The notes: generated by a model not told the origin, from the sequence alone. A stretch of DNA of 64,000 nt from Peptoniphilus lacydonensis (GCF_900106515.1 NZ_FNWF01000003.1:868001-932000); one strand, 5' to 3'. Shown: positions 28,250 through 37,960, numbered from the stretch's first letter. Translations and numbers: made by a program.

Positions 28250-28278
28250 TTGACAACTAAGCTATTTATAAATAAAAT
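28250..28278 (+). promoter_or_regulatory. rpmH promoter
   Basis: TTGACA (28250-28255), exactly 17 bp, TAAAAT (28273-28278), then a short leader to the AGGTGAG ribosome binding site of rpmH. Confidence 0.85.
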
Positions 28279-28304
28279 TATAAAGATAGAAAGAGGTGAG
28301 AATT

Positions 28305-28439
28305 TTGAAAAGAACTTATCAACCAAAAAATAAACAAAGAAAAAGAGAACATGGTTTTCGTTCAAGAATGAGAACTAGATCAGGTAGAGCTGTTATCAAA
28401 GCAAGAAGAAGAAAGGGAAGAAAAAGACTTTCAGCTTAG
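28305..28439 (+). CDS. rpmH: 50S ribosomal protein L34
   Basis: A 44-residue basic protein, starting at TTG with AGAGGTGAG upstream. It begins [20 protein letters not shown] and ends GRKRLSA, the standard L34 sequence, and occupies its standard place beside oriC and rnpA. Confidence 0.97.
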   Translation: MKRTYQPKNKQRKREHGFRSRMRTRSGRAVIKARRRKGRKRLSA

Positions 28440-28447
28440 GTTTTATA

Positions 28448-28783
28448 ATGAAGGATTGTTATTTAAAAAAGAATAGTGAATTTCAAAGGGTTTACGCTAA
28501 TAAAAAAATTTCTGGTTCAAAATATATTACTCTTTTCACTGCAAAGAATAATAGAGATTATCCTAGATTCGGAATAACTACAACGAAAAAAATTGGAAAC
28601 GCAGTAGAGAGAAATTTTGCAAGAAGAAGATTAAAACACCTACTAAGAGAGAATTCTCATAAAATAAAGTCAGGTTATGATTATGTTTTTGTTGTCAAAA
28701 AAGATGCTTGTGATGCTGATTTTAAAGACTTTAGGAATTCTTTTTTTTCTGTTCTAAAAAGACAAAAGAAGGTTATTAAATGA
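28448..28783 (+). CDS. rnpA: Ribonuclease P protein component
   Basis: A 111-residue protein subunit of RNase P, which matures tRNA 5' ends. It contains the [28 protein letters not shown] segment with the conserved arginine-rich RNR-type helix. It lies 8 bp after rpmH and overlaps yidD by four bases. Confidence 0.95.
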   Translation: MKDCYLKKNSEFQRVYANKKISGSKYITLFTAKNNRDYPRFGITTTKKIGNAVERNFARRRLKHLLRENSHKIKSGYDYVFVVKKDACDADFKDFRNSFFSVLKRQKKVIK

Positions 28784-28995
28784 GAAAATTTTGTATGCTT
28801 TTAATAAGATTTTATCAAAAATTTATTTCAAAATATATTTTACCAGGAAGACACTGTAGGTTTACCCCAACTTGTTCACAGTACAGCTATGAGGCCTATG
28901 AAAAGTATGGTTTTTTTAAAGGAACTTATCTTACTGTTAGAAGACTTTTAAAATGCCATCCATTTCACGAAGGCGGTTACGATCCTCTCATTTAA
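28780..28995 (+). CDS. yidD: Membrane protein insertion efficiency factor YidD
   Basis: A 71-residue protein of the YidD family, thought to assist YidC-mediated insertion. The [23 protein letters not shown] start, [18 protein letters not shown], and [17 protein letters not shown] are diagnostic, with conserved cysteines. Start overlaps rnpA stop (ATGA). Confidence 0.95.
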   Translation: MRKFCMLLIRFYQKFISKYILPGRHCRFTPTCSQYSYEAYEKYGFFKGTYLTVRRLLKCHPFHEGGYDPLI

Positions 28996-29013
28996 TATTG
29001 GAGGAAATTATTA

Positions 29014-29760
29014 ATGCGTGCAATTAGTTCTATACTTGGTGTATTTGTAAAGTTTATTTACGATGGACTTGCATCAATTATGCCACATGAACCAGCTCAA
29101 GTTTCATTTTTTGCACTTTCTATAATTATAGCTACTATAATTATTAAATTTCTTATTTTGCCACTAAATATTTCTCAGATGAAAAATCAAAAGAAAATGG
29201 CAAAGTTACAACCAGAACTAAAAAAAATACAACAAAAGTACAAAAATGATCCTCAAACTTTGGCTGCTAAACAACAAAAACTTTATAAAGATGCAGATTA
29301 CAATCTTGCTGGAGGATGTCTTCCTATGATTATTACAATGGTTGTTTTAATTGCTTTTTATAGAGTATTTTTAAATCCACAAACCTTTGCTTTTAAAGAT
29401 CCTGGATTTTATGAATCCATGAATAAAAATTTCTTTTATATTGAAAATATTGATCATATAGATCCTACACTTATAATGCCTATTGTTTCTGCGCTAACAA
29501 CTTTTTTAGTAAGTTTTATTACTACTAAAAATCCTGCAACGCAAAGTGCGGAGAATGATCAAGCAAAGTCAATGATGATGACTATGATGGTTGCAATGCC
29601 AATTTTAATTTTTTCAATGGCTAGAAAATATGCAGCTGGTCTTGTTATTTATTGGACTGTTTCTAATATTTTTTCAATAGTCCAACAGCTTATCACTAAT
29701 AAGCTTGTGGAAGATGAAGTTGATGATGTTGAAGAAGTTAAGGGTAAGGGTAAAAAATGA
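29014..29760 (+). CDS. yidC: YidC/Oxa1 family membrane protein insertase
   Basis: A 248-residue insertase with about five membrane segments. FFALSIIIATIIIKFLILPLNISQMKNQKKMAKLQPELKKIQQKY is the typical first helix and cytoplasmic coiled region. ADYNLAGGCLPMIITM and LVIYWTVSNIFSIVQQ are later conserved helices. No lipobox cysteine is seen at the N terminus, unlike Bacillus SpoIIIJ. GGAGG precedes the start; khpB overlaps its end. Confidence 0.95.
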   Translation: MRAISSILGVFVKFIYDGLASIMPHEPAQVSFFALSIIIATIIIKFLILPLNISQMKNQKKMAKLQPELKKIQQKYKNDPQTLAAKQQKLYKDADYNLAGGCLPMIITMVVLIAFYRVFLNPQTFAFKDPGFYESMNKNFFYIENIDHIDPTLIMPIVSALTTFLVSFITTKNPATQSAENDQAKSMMMTMMVAMPILIFSMARKYAAGLVIYWTVSNIFSIVQQLITNKLVEDEVDDVEEVKGKGKK

Positions 29761-30584
29761 ATTATGTAATTAAGACGGGAAAATCCATAGATGAAGCAGT
29801 AAGAGAGGCTCTAACCGAATTAAATATAAATAAAGAAGATGCAAACATTCAAATTTTGGATGAAGGTCAAAAAGGATTTTTAGGACTTATTGGTTCTAAA
29901 GATGCTACAGTAAAGGTTTGGCCTAAAGAAGATGAAAATAAAAATATTTTAAACGATATATTTAATGAGGATTTAGAAAAAGAGAAGAGCCAAGATGAAG
30001 TTCTAGATACTTATAATGAACTTAAATTTGAAAATAATGATAATTCTAATGAAATTTCTTATGAAAAAACTGAGGATATTATAAGTGAAGAAGAAAAAAA
30101 GACAAGTATTGAAGAAGAAAATGAAGAAATTTTAAGTACTGCAAGAGAATTTATGACTAAAATACTTGAAACTTTGGAACTTGAAAATATTATAGAAATG
30201 GAATTAGAAGAAAATACTTTACACATAAATGTAAATGGAGACGAAAATAGACTTGGAATTTTAATTGGAAAAAGGGGCGTAACTCTTGATTCAATCCAAT
30301 ATATTTTAAATTTAATAGTAAATAAAAAGTCTTCAAGATATATTAGAGTAAGTTTGGACTCTAGTGGATATAGAGAAAAGAGAAAAGAAACTCTTACAAA
30401 TCTTGCTGAGAAAATGGCAAAGAAAGTTATTAAAACTGGAAGAAGTGTAAGGCTTGAGCCTATGAATTCTTATGAAAGAAAAATTATTCATACAGCTTTG
30501 CAAGATTTTGAAGGGGTTTTAACACATTCAGAAGGAAAAGATCCTTTTAGAAAAGTAGTAATTCAAAAAGAAAGAAAATATTGA
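29757..30584 (+). CDS. khpB: RNA-binding protein KhpB/Jag (EloR)
   Basis: A 275-residue protein with an N-terminal Jag_N domain (residues 1-55, EGQKGFLGLIGSKDATV), a Glu/Asn-rich linker of about 70 residues, a KH domain (ILIGKRGVTLDSIQYIL near 170), and a C-terminal R3H domain (MNSYERKIIHTAL). In other Firmicutes it partners KhpA and tunes cell elongation and sRNA use. Overlaps yidC by four bases. Confidence 0.93.
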   Translation: MNYVIKTGKSIDEAVREALTELNINKEDANIQILDEGQKGFLGLIGSKDATVKVWPKEDENKNILNDIFNEDLEKEKSQDEVLDTYNELKFENNDNSNEISYEKTEDIISEEEKKTSIEEENEEILSTAREFMTKILETLELENIIEMELEENTLHINVNGDENRLGILIGKRGVTLDSIQYILNLIVNKKSSRYIRVSLDSSGYREKRKETLTNLAEKMAKKVIKTGRSVRLEPMNSYERKIIHTALQDFEGVLTHSEGKDPFRKVVIQKERKY

Positions 30585-30593
30585 AAAATATTT

Positions 30594-30624
30594 AAGGAGG
30601 CTTATTTTAAAAGCCTTCTTTTTT
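30594..30624 (+). terminator. Terminator after khpB
   Basis: AAGGAGGCTT pairs with AAGCCTTCTT (one G-T pair) across ATTTTA, followed by a T run. It separates the rpmH-khpB unit from mnmE. Confidence 0.82.
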
Positions 30625-30667
30625 ATTTTATATAGTTGTAGTAATATATTTTAAAAGGACTGATTTA

Positions 30668-32047
30668 ATGGGAAATTTAAATGATACTATCGCAGCAATT
30701 TCTACTGCAATTGGAGAAGCTGGAATTGCAATTGTGAGAATTAGTGGCGATAAATCAATTGATATAATAGATGATATTTTTGTTTCTGCAAATGGAATTA
30801 AAATAAGGGATGCGGAAAATAGAAAATTTTTGTACGGACATATATGTGATGAAAAAAAGCAAATTGATGAGGTTTTAGTAGTTAAAATGAAGGGACCTCA
30901 TTCTTATACATCTGAAGATATTGTAGAAATTCACTGTCATGGCGGAATTGTTTCAGTTAAAAGAATTTTAAATTTAGTTTTATCAAAAGGTGCAAGACTT
31001 GCTGAAAGAGGAGAATTTACTAAAAGAGGATTTTTAAATGGAAGAATTGATCTTACTCAAGCTGAAGCTGTAATAGATATGATAAAGGCAAAGACAGATA
31101 TTTCTTTTGACATGGGATTAAATCAACTTGGTGGAGCTTTAAGTGATGTTTTAAACGAGTTAAAAGATGAGCTTATTTCTATGCAGGCTCTTATTGTTGC
31201 TAACATTGATTTTCCAGATGAGGATATTGAAAATGCAGCATATAATGATTTAATTGTAAGAAGTGAAAAAATCATAGGCAAGATGGATGAACTACTTGAA
31301 AATTCTAAAAATTCTAGACTTTTAAGAGATGGAATTAATACAGTTATTTTAGGAAAACCAAATGTTGGTAAAAGTTCTCTTTTAAATGGACTTCTAAAGT
31401 ATGATAGAGCAATAGTAACAGATATTGCGGGAACTACAAGAGATGTAATAGAAGACTATATAAATTTAGATGGAGTTTTATTAAAGATTGCAGATACTGC
31501 AGGAATAAGAGAAACTGAGGATGAAGTTGAGAAAATAGGTGTAAATATTGCAAGAGAGAAGTTATCAGAGGCAGATCTTGTAATTGCAATTTTTGATATA
31601 TCTCGTGAATTCGATTCTGATGATAAAGAAATTTTAAATTTAATAAAAGATAAGAAACATATTATTATTTTAAATAAAGACGATTTAGAACAAAAAATTA
31701 CAGACGCGGAGATAGAAAAATATTTTAAAGATGATTATCTAAGACTTTCTGTAATGGAAAATAAATCTGTAAAAAAAGTAGAAGAATTAATTTTAGATTT
31801 GTTTTTCGACGGAGAGCTTCAAATTTCATCTGATATGGTACTTTCAAATTTAAGACATATAAATGCATTAAGGGAAGCAAAAAAAGACCTTTTAGAGGTA
31901 AATGAGAGTTTAAATAAAAAAGTGTTTTTAGATTTAATTGAAGTTGACTTAGAAAATGTCATTGCACATATTTCAGAAATAACAGGGGCAATTACGACAG
32001 AAGATATTTTAGACAGAGTATTTTCTGATTTTTGTATAGGAAAGTAG
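30668..32047 (+). CDS. mnmE: tRNA modification GTPase MnmE
   Basis: A 459-residue GTPase that, with MnmG, places cmnm5 groups on U34 of certain tRNAs. It starts with DTIAAISTAIGEAGIAIVRISG (folate-binding domain). The inserted G domain has GKPNVGKSSLLNG, AGTTRDV, DTAGIRET and NKDD. The final FCIGK is the conserved C(x)GK motif. mnmG follows 6 bp later. Confidence 0.96.
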   Translation: MGNLNDTIAAISTAIGEAGIAIVRISGDKSIDIIDDIFVSANGIKIRDAENRKFLYGHICDEKKQIDEVLVVKMKGPHSYTSEDIVEIHCHGGIVSVKRILNLVLSKGARLAERGEFTKRGFLNGRIDLTQAEAVIDMIKAKTDISFDMGLNQLGGALSDVLNELKDELISMQALIVANIDFPDEDIENAAYNDLIVRSEKIIGKMDELLENSKNSRLLRDGINTVILGKPNVGKSSLLNGLLKYDRAIVTDIAGTTRDVIEDYINLDGVLLKIADTAGIRETEDEVEKIGVNIAREKLSEADLVIAIFDISREFDSDDKEILNLIKDKKHIIILNKDDLEQKITDAEIEKYFKDDYLRLSVMENKSVKKVEELILDLFFDGELQISSDMVLSNLRHINALREAKKDLLEVNESLNKKVFLDLIEVDLENVIAHISEITGAITTEDILDRVFSDFCIGK

Positions 32048-32053
32048 GTAAAA

Positions 32054-33961
32054 ATGTCAGAAATAAATTATTTTGAAGCTGGAGAATTTGACACAATAGT
32101 TATTGGAGCAGGTCATGCTGGAAGTGAAGCTGCCCTTGCATCTGCAAGACTTGGTGTTAAAACTTTATTATTGTGTATAAATTTAGATTCTATTGCACAA
32201 ATGAGTTGTAATCCAAATATAGGAGGAACTGGTAAGGGTCATCTAGTTCGTGAAATTGACGCATTAGGTGGCGAAATGGCAAAAAATATTGACAAAACTT
32301 TTATCCAGTCGAGAATGTTAAATACTTCAAAGGGTCCAGCTGTCCATTCTTTAAGAGTGCAAGCTGACAAGAGAAAATATCATGAAGAAATGAAAAGAGT
32401 TCTCGAAAATGAAAATAATTTGTATCTCGTGCAGGATGAAGCAATAAAAATTTTAAGAGAAGAAAATAAGATTACTGGGGTTTTGACAAGAAATGGTGCA
32501 AAGTATAACGGAAAATGTGTAATCATTTGTAGTGGAACTTATTTAAGAGCAAGAGTTTTTATGGGAGAAGTAAATTATTCATCTGGTCCAAGTGGTTTTG
32601 GGCCTTCAAATTATCTTTCTGAAAGTTTAGAAAAAGATTTTGGAATGGAACTTCAAAGATTAAAGACGGGTACGCCAGCAAGAGTACTTAGAAAATCAAT
32701 AGATTATTCTGTAATGAAGGAACAAGTAGGAGATGAAGAAATTGTTCCATTTTCTTTTGTAAATATTGACAAAAAATTTGATAAGAATCAAGAACTTTGC
32801 TACTTAACTTATACGACAGAAAAGTGTCACGAAATAATAAGAAATAATATAGATAGATCTGCTCTTGCACTTGGTGATATTGAAGGAAAAGGACCAAGAT
32901 ATTGTCCTTCAATTGAAGATAAAGTTATGAGATTTTCTGATAGGGATTCACATCAAGTTTTTATTGAGCCAGAAGGTCTTACCACTGATGAGATGTATAT
33001 TCAAGGAGTTTCATCATCGCTACCAGTAGAAGTGCAACATCAATTTTATAAAGAAATAATCGGAATGGAAAATTGCAAGATTTTAAGACCTGCTTATGCT
33101 ATAGAATATGATGCAATTGATGCAACTCTTCTTAAGAGAAGTTTGGAGCATATGGATTATGAAGGACTATTTTTTGCAGGTCAAATAAATGGATCTAGCG
33201 GTTATGAGGAAGCTGGAGCACAGGGAATAGTTGCTGGGATAAATGCAGCTCTAAAAGTTAAAGGAGAAGACCCTTTTATACTTGACAGATCTGAAGCTTA
33301 TATTGGGGTTTTAATTGATGATTTAGTTACAAAAGGAACTCGTGAACCTTATAGAATGATGACTTCGAGAGCAGAGTATAGGTTAACTCTTAGACAAGAT
33401 AATGCAGACCTTAGATTGACAGAAAGAGGAAGAGAAATAGGACTTGTCGATGATAATAGGTACGAAGGTTACCTATACAGAAAAAATGAAATAGAAAAAG
33501 AAATAAAACGAATTAAAAAAATTCAAATAAATCCAACATCAAAAAACAATGAAATTTTAAAGAAACTAGGGTCTACTGAAACACAAAATTCTTTTTCTTT
33601 ATACGAACTTATAAAAAGGCCAGAACTTGATTATAAAAAACTTATAGTTTTTGATCCAGATAGGCCTTTAGTAAGAGATGATATTATAAGAAATGTAGAA
33701 ATAGAAATAAAATACGAAGGATATATTAAAAAACAAGAGATACAAATAAATCAGTTTAAAAAACTTGAAAATAAAAAACTTTCAAAAGATATAGATTATA
33801 AAAACATTGAAGGACTTAGAATTGAAGCAAGAGAAAAATTATCAGACATAAGACCAGAATCAATAGGGCAAGCATCAAGAATAACAGGAGTATCACCTGC
33901 TGATATAAATGTACTTTTAATATATCTTGAACAAAAGAGGAGAAAAAATGAATTTAGCTGA
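32054..33961 (+). CDS. mnmG: tRNA uridine-5-carboxymethylaminomethyl modification enzyme MnmG
   Basis: A 635-residue FAD enzyme, partner of MnmE. It has the dinucleotide-binding [63 protein letters not shown] with a conserved second FAD contact, and the C-terminal helical domain. Length is normal. It overlaps rsmG by 14 bp. Confidence 0.97.
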   Translation: MSEINYFEAGEFDTIVIGAGHAGSEAALASARLGVKTLLLCINLDSIAQMSCNPNIGGTGKGHLVREIDALGGEMAKNIDKTFIQSRMLNTSKGPAVHSLRVQADKRKYHEEMKRVLENENNLYLVQDEAIKILREENKITGVLTRNGAKYNGKCVIICSGTYLRARVFMGEVNYSSGPSGFGPSNYLSESLEKDFGMELQRLKTGTPARVLRKSIDYSVMKEQVGDEEIVPFSFVNIDKKFDKNQELCYLTYTTEKCHEIIRNNIDRSALALGDIEGKGPRYCPSIEDKVMRFSDRDSHQVFIEPEGLTTDEMYIQGVSSSLPVEVQHQFYKEIIGMENCKILRPAYAIEYDAIDATLLKRSLEHMDYEGLFFAGQINGSSGYEEAGAQGIVAGINAALKVKGEDPFILDRSEAYIGVLIDDLVTKGTREPYRMMTSRAEYRLTLRQDNADLRLTERGREIGLVDDNRYEGYLYRKNEIEKEIKRIKKIQINPTSKNNEILKKLGSTETQNSFSLYELIKRPELDYKKLIVFDPDRPLVRDDIIRNVEIEIKYEGYIKKQEIQINQFKKLENKKLSKDIDYKNIEGLRIEAREKLSDIRPESIGQASRITGVSPADINVLLIYLEQKRRKNEFS

Positions 33962-34643
33962 TTATTTTGAGGAATATAAACTTAACGCTGAAAATATATA
34001 TAAATTTGAAAAATATAAAGACCTTATATTAGTTTATAATAAACACACTAATCTTACTAGAATAACTGAAGATGACGATTTTAATGTGAAACATTTTTTG
34101 GATTCCCTCTCTTTGTTTAAAACGGGATTATTTGATGAAAAGAAGAAAGTGATTGATATAGGAACTGGAGCAGGATTTCCAGGAGTACCTTTAAAATTAT
34201 ACAATGAGGACTTAGACATAACTCTTCTTGATTCATTGAGGAAAAGAATAGATTTTTTGGAGGGTGTTATAGAAGAACTAGGATTAAAAAATATAAAAGC
34301 TATTCATGCAAGGGCAGAAGAAATTGCAAGAGATGAAAAATGTAGAGAAAACTATGACATTGCAGTTTCTAGAGCTGTTGCAAATTTATCTACATTAACG
34401 GAGTATTCGATGGGATTTGTAAAAGTTGGAGGATACTTTATATCTCAAAAAGGGCCAGAATATAAAGAGGAACTAAAAAAAGCAGATAGAGCAATCAAAT
34501 TGATGGGCGGAGAAGTAGAAAAAGTTATTCATACACCACTGCCATCAGATATTGATCATTATATAATTGTAATAAAGAAAATAAAGTCGACAGATAAAAA
34601 ATATCCGAGAGGTGGAGGAAAACCAAGAAAATCTCCATTATAA
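33948..34643 (+). CDS. rsmG: 16S rRNA (guanine-527-N7)-methyltransferase RsmG
   Basis: A 231-residue SAM methyltransferase (GidB). [18 protein letters not shown] and the SAM loop [15 protein letters not shown] are diagnostic, followed by [11 protein letters not shown] place the start at ATG 33948, which has AGAGGAG in front and begins [10 protein letters not shown], instead of an in-frame TTG at 33927. The basic C-terminal tail ([13 protein letters not shown]) is typical. Confidence 0.95.
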   Translation: MNLADYFEEYKLNAENIYKFEKYKDLILVYNKHTNLTRITEDDDFNVKHFLDSLSLFKTGLFDEKKKVIDIGTGAGFPGVPLKLYNEDLDITLLDSLRKRIDFLEGVIEELGLKNIKAIHARAEEIARDEKCRENYDIAVSRAVANLSTLTEYSMGFVKVGGYFISQKGPEYKEELKKADRAIKLMGGEVEKVIHTPLPSDIDHYIIVIKKIKSTDKKYPRGGGKPRKSPL

Positions 34644-34645
34644 TT

Positions 34646-34698
34646 AATGCTCCACGTGGAGCATTACAAAAACAAAAAAATGCTCTACGTAGAGCATT
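34646..34698. promoter_or_regulatory. parS: Two tandem perfect palindromes, parS-like, upstream of parA
   Basis: AATGCTCCACGTGGAGCATT (34646-34665) and AATGCTCTACGTAGAGCATT (34679-34698) are each perfect 20-bp palindromes and differ from each other only by one symmetric pair of changes. The first keeps the CACGTG core and matches 12 of 16 positions of the Bacillus parS site, with all four differences being paired transitions. Location between rsmG and parA is a usual parS place. The second has TACGTA in its core and may be a weaker or diverged copy. Confidence 0.65.
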
Positions 34699-34727
34699 CC
34701 CCAAAAATTTTTGGGGTTATTTTTTTG
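34699..34727 (+). terminator. Terminator downstream of rsmG
   Basis: CCCCAAAAATTTTTGGGG, an 18-bp perfect palindrome, is followed by TTATTTTTTTG. It probably ends the mnmE-mnmG-rsmG transcript before parA. Confidence 0.7.
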
Positions 34728-34787
34728 TAAATCTTTAAAAAAATTTTTAAACATGGTATTATTGATGATATAGAAATGAGGTAAGAA

Positions 34788-35552
34788 ATGTCTGTTGTAA
34801 TTACAGTTTTTAATCAAAAAGGTGGTGTTGGTAAGAGCACCACCGTTATAAATTTAAGTTCTGCATTAGCTCTTCGAGGGAAAAGAACGCTTATAATTGA
34901 CATGGATCCACAGGGAAATTCAACTTCGGGACTTGGAGTTTATGAATTTAAAAATATGATTTATGATTTTTTAATAGATGAAAAAGTAGATTCTATTTAT
35001 AAAACAGGATTTAGTAAGCTTGATATAATCCCATCTAATGGAGAGTTTGCTGGAGTTGAAATTGAACTTGCTAGATGCGAAGATTGGCAATTTAAGTTAA
35101 GAAAAATGCTAGATAAAGTAAAAGATAATTACGATTATGTAATAATAGATTCGCCACCTTCATTGGGAATTTTATCTATGATGTCTTTAGTTGCAAGCGA
35201 CAAAATACTTATTCCAGTTCAATGCGAATATTATGCACTTGAAGGGGTTTCACAACTTATGGATACTATAACTCTTGTAAAAGATAATTTCAATCCAAAT
35301 TTAAATATTTTAGGAATAGTGATGAGTATGTATGATGGAAGGACAAATCTTTCTAATCAAGTTGTTGAAGAGGTAGAAAAATTTTTCAAAGATAAAGTCT
35401 TTAAAACGTACATACCGAGAAATGTAAGACTTGCTGAAGCTCCAAGCTTTGGGATGAACATTTTCGATTATGACAGTAAGTCTAAAGGTGCAAAAGCATA
35501 TATAGATCTTGCAAAGGAAGTTATAGGTGAAGTAAATGGCGAAGAAAAATAG
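34788..35552 (+). CDS. parA: Chromosome partitioning ATPase ParA/Soj
   Basis: A 254-residue deviant Walker ATPase. FNQKGGVGKSTTVINLSSALA is the deviant P-loop; DMDPQGNSTSGLG and YDYVIIDSPPSLGILSMM are the further motifs. It works with ParB and parS in origin segregation and in control of DnaA. It overlaps parB by 17 bp. Confidence 0.96.
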   Translation: MSVVITVFNQKGGVGKSTTVINLSSALALRGKRTLIIDMDPQGNSTSGLGVYEFKNMIYDFLIDEKVDSIYKTGFSKLDIIPSNGEFAGVEIELARCEDWQFKLRKMLDKVKDNYDYVIIDSPPSLGILSMMSLVASDKILIPVQCEYYALEGVSQLMDTITLVKDNFNPNLNILGIVMSMYDGRTNLSNQVVEEVEKFFKDKVFKTYIPRNVRLAEAPSFGMNIFDYDSKSKGAKAYIDLAKEVIGEVNGEEK

Positions 35553-36381
35553 TCTTGGGAGAGGAATTGGAAATTTTTTAAATTCAAGTGAAAAAATTAG
35601 AGAAGTTATTGAAGAAGATAACACTAAACTTTTAGAAGTTGATATTAGTGATATTGTTCCAAATGAAGATCAACCTCGTAAAAACTTTGATGAAGATGAA
35701 CTTTATGATTTATCTAAATCAATTAAAAAGTATGGAATAATTCAGCCACTCTTATTGAAGAAAAAAGGAGAAAAATATGAAATAATTGCTGGAGAAAGAA
35801 GATTTAGGGCTGCCGCAAATGTTGGAGTTGTAAAAGTTCCTGCAATAGTCAAAAATGTTTCTGATGAAATTTCTGATAGAATTTCTATAATAGAAAATAT
35901 TCAGAGAAAAGATTTAAATCCAGTTGAAGAAGCTATGAGTTATAAACATCTTTTAGATTCTCAAAATTTAACTCAAAAGGAACTTGCAGATGAAATTGGG
36001 AAAAGTAGACAGTATGTGGGCAATACTATTAGACTTCTTAATTTAGATCCACGAGTGTTAAAATTATTAGAGGAAGGCAAATTAAGTACATCTCATGGAA
36101 AAAATTTATTATCTATAAAAAATGGAGATAAACAATATAAAGAAGCTCAAAAGATTGTAAAAAATTCTGTACCAGTGAATAAAAAAATTTCTACAAAAAA
36201 ATCTGTTGAGAAAGAAGAAAAAGAAGATATTTTTTGGGAAGATGTCAGAAATGAAGTTGAAAGATCTCTTGGTACAAAGGTCAATTTTAGCAAAAAGGGA
36301 AAAGTTGGAAAAATTGAGATTGAGTATTATGGAGAAGAAGATCTCTCTAGGATAGTTGAACTTATTTTAGAAAGAGAGTGA
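35536..36381 (+). CDS. parB: Chromosome partitioning CTPase/DNA-binding protein ParB/Spo0J
   Basis: A 281-residue centromere-binding protein. The N-terminal PNEDQPRKNFDEDELYDLSKSIKKYGIIQPLL and GERRFRAA (CTP-binding region), ENIQRKDLNPVEEA, and helix-turn-helix LTQKELADEIGKSRQYVGNTIRLLNL are present. The middle helix-turn-helix is expected to read the CACGTG palindrome upstream of parA. Confidence 0.95.
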   Translation: MAKKNSLGRGIGNFLNSSEKIREVIEEDNTKLLEVDISDIVPNEDQPRKNFDEDELYDLSKSIKKYGIIQPLLLKKKGEKYEIIAGERRFRAAANVGVVKVPAIVKNVSDEISDRISIIENIQRKDLNPVEEAMSYKHLLDSQNLTQKELADEIGKSRQYVGNTIRLLNLDPRVLKLLEEGKLSTSHGKNLLSIKNGDKQYKEAQKIVKNSVPVNKKISTKKSVEKEEKEDIFWEDVRNEVERSLGTKVNFSKKGKVGKIEIEYYGEEDLSRIVELILERE

Positions 36382-36385
36382 TAAA

Positions 36386-37276
36386 ATGAAAAGATTTTAT
36401 ACGACTTATTTGGTTTCAGCTTTTTCAGATAGATCATTTATGGGGAATTCCACTGGAGTAGTAATAGATGATGGAAGACTCACTGATTCTGATATGATAA
36501 ATATTGCAAAAGATATAAATCAATCTGTACTTGTAGTTGTAAGAGAACTTGATAGAGATAGGTTTTTGACTAGATTTTTTACACCAAAGGGAGAGATAAA
36601 TTTATGTGGTCATGCTACAGTTGCAACGTTTTATGCTCTTGCAGAAAATGAATATATTAAAAGCCAAGAGTCTGGAATAAAAAAGATAATTCAACACACG
36701 AAAATTGGGAAAATACCTGTTGAGTTGGAATATAGCAACTCTAAAATAAAAAATGTTTATATGAATTTAGACATTAAATTGAAGGAAGAATTTAAAAATG
36801 TAGAAAAAGTTTTAAGAATTTTAGATTTAGAAGAGGAAAATATAGGACTTTCTATATCAGAAAGTTCAAAAGTAGAGAAAATCTCTACTGGGACTTGTGA
36901 TATATTAGTTCCAGTAAAAGATGAAAAAACTCTCTCTTCTATAAAGCTTGACAAAAAAGAAGCACTGGAACTTTCTGATATGGAAGATATAATTTCTATT
37001 CACGTTTTTACAACAGAAGATGGAATAGAAATTAAACAGAGAACTTTTTCTCCAATTATTGGAGAGGACGAAGAATTTGGAAGTGGAACCTCTACTGCTG
37101 CGACTATGCACTACTTAAATGCAAATAAAATTACAGAAAGTAAATTTATTTCTGCAATTCAAGGTGATTATATTGGTAGAATTTCAAAAGTTTCTGCCAG
37201 TTTAACTGAGAAGGAAAATAAAATTAGAGTTGGTGGCAGAGCATATGTATTTATGAATGGAGTTTTAAGTATATAA
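36386..37276 (+). CDS. PhzF-family isomerase-like protein
   Basis: A 296-residue protein of the PhzF/diaminopimelate-epimerase fold. SFMGNSTGVVIDDG near residue 18, FFTPKGEINLCGHATVAT near 73 and the second-half EFGSGTSTAATMHYL are family landmarks. The catalytic glutamate normally found in an S-E-T motif about residue 46 is missing; the sequence there reads NQSVLVVV. The reaction is unknown and may be altered. It lies 4 bp after parB and shares a base with the next gene. Confidence 0.82.
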   Translation: MKRFYTTYLVSAFSDRSFMGNSTGVVIDDGRLTDSDMINIAKDINQSVLVVVRELDRDRFLTRFFTPKGEINLCGHATVATFYALAENEYIKSQESGIKKIIQHTKIGKIPVELEYSNSKIKNVYMNLDIKLKEEFKNVEKVLRILDLEEENIGLSISESSKVEKISTGTCDILVPVKDEKTLSSIKLDKKEALELSDMEDIISIHVFTTEDGIEIKQRTFSPIIGEDEEFGSGTSTAATMHYLNANKITESKFISAIQGDYIGRISKVSASLTEKENKIRVGGRAYVFMNGVLSI

Positions 37277-37692
37277 TGAGCAGAAGAGCAAAAAAATCAA
37301 GTAAATCTAAAATTGTTTTAGTTATATTTTTTGTTGTCATATTATTTTTTGGAATTAGTTTAGTTTCATCTAGAAATAAAATTGTAGATATTAATCCAAA
37401 AGATGTTGATTATATTGAAATTATTGGATTTAAAACAGATAATATGAAAACAATAAAAGATGAGAAAACAATAAATAAAATAGTAAAAGATCTCAATAGT
37501 TTGAGGGGAAAACAAGCAAATAAGGATACTAATTCTGAAATTAGTAATTATATAAATGTTTATTTTACAAGTGGAAATAAAATTTCTTTTGTAAAATCAG
37601 GATTTACTCTAAGAGTAAATAACATTTATTATAATATTAACTCCAAAGATTCAAAAGTCATTGACAATATTATAGAAAGATACGGAAGATAG
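37276..37692 (+). CDS. Unknown single-pass membrane protein
   Basis: A 138-residue protein I do not recognise. A basic N terminus (RRAKKSSKSK) is followed by one hydrophobic segment (about residues 13-31) and an extracytoplasmic, beta-rich domain with IEIIGFKTDNMKTIKDEKTINKIVKDLNSL. This looks like a small substrate-free lipoprotein-like module seen in other Firmicutes. The start overlaps the phzF stop by one base (TAATG), so it is translated from the same message. Confidence 0.6.
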   Translation: MSRRAKKSSKSKIVLVIFFVVILFFGISLVSSRNKIVDINPKDVDYIEIIGFKTDNMKTIKDEKTINKIVKDLNSLRGKQANKDTNSEISNYINVYFTSGNKISFVKSGFTLRVNNIYYNINSKDSKVIDNIIERYGR

Positions 37693-37718
37693 TTTGAAAA
37701 TTGAACTATCTTCTTTTC
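37685..37718 (+). terminator. Terminator at the end of the parA-phzF unit
   Basis: GAAGATAGTT pairs with AACTATCTTC across TGAAAATTG, then TTTTCTATTT. The last codons of the upstream gene form part of the stem. Confidence 0.75.
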
Positions 37719-37722
37719 TATT

Positions 37723-37931
37723 TGTGGACAAAAATTTATATTTATAAAAATGTGAATAAGTTATATAAAATATAATAATAAAGATGTGAATAAGATACAG
37801 ATTATAAAAAGTAACCGTAATAAAGCAAAATTAAATGCACAAATGTATATAAGTAATTAAAAATGTGGATAAAATTTAAAGTATAATAAAAATATATCTT
37901 TTATAGGGTATAGAAATTATATTTATCCACA
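37723..37931. promoter_or_regulatory. Second cluster of DnaA boxes, about 10 kb from dnaA
   Basis: Within a 291-bp AT-rich gap lie four perfect TTATNCACA sites: 37751-37759, 37785-37793, 37864-37872 (all read as TGTGNATAA) and 37923-37931 (TTATCCACA). A one-mismatch TGTGGACAA is at 37723-37731. No gene is visible in the gap. Confidence 0.8.
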
Positions 37932-37960
37932 AAAAAATAGCTCGCATAATTGAGCTATTA
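37931..37960 (-). terminator. Terminator of the holin-family gene
   Basis: On the minus strand AATAGCTC pairs with GAGCTATT across AATTATGC and is followed by seven T residues. Confidence 0.85.
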
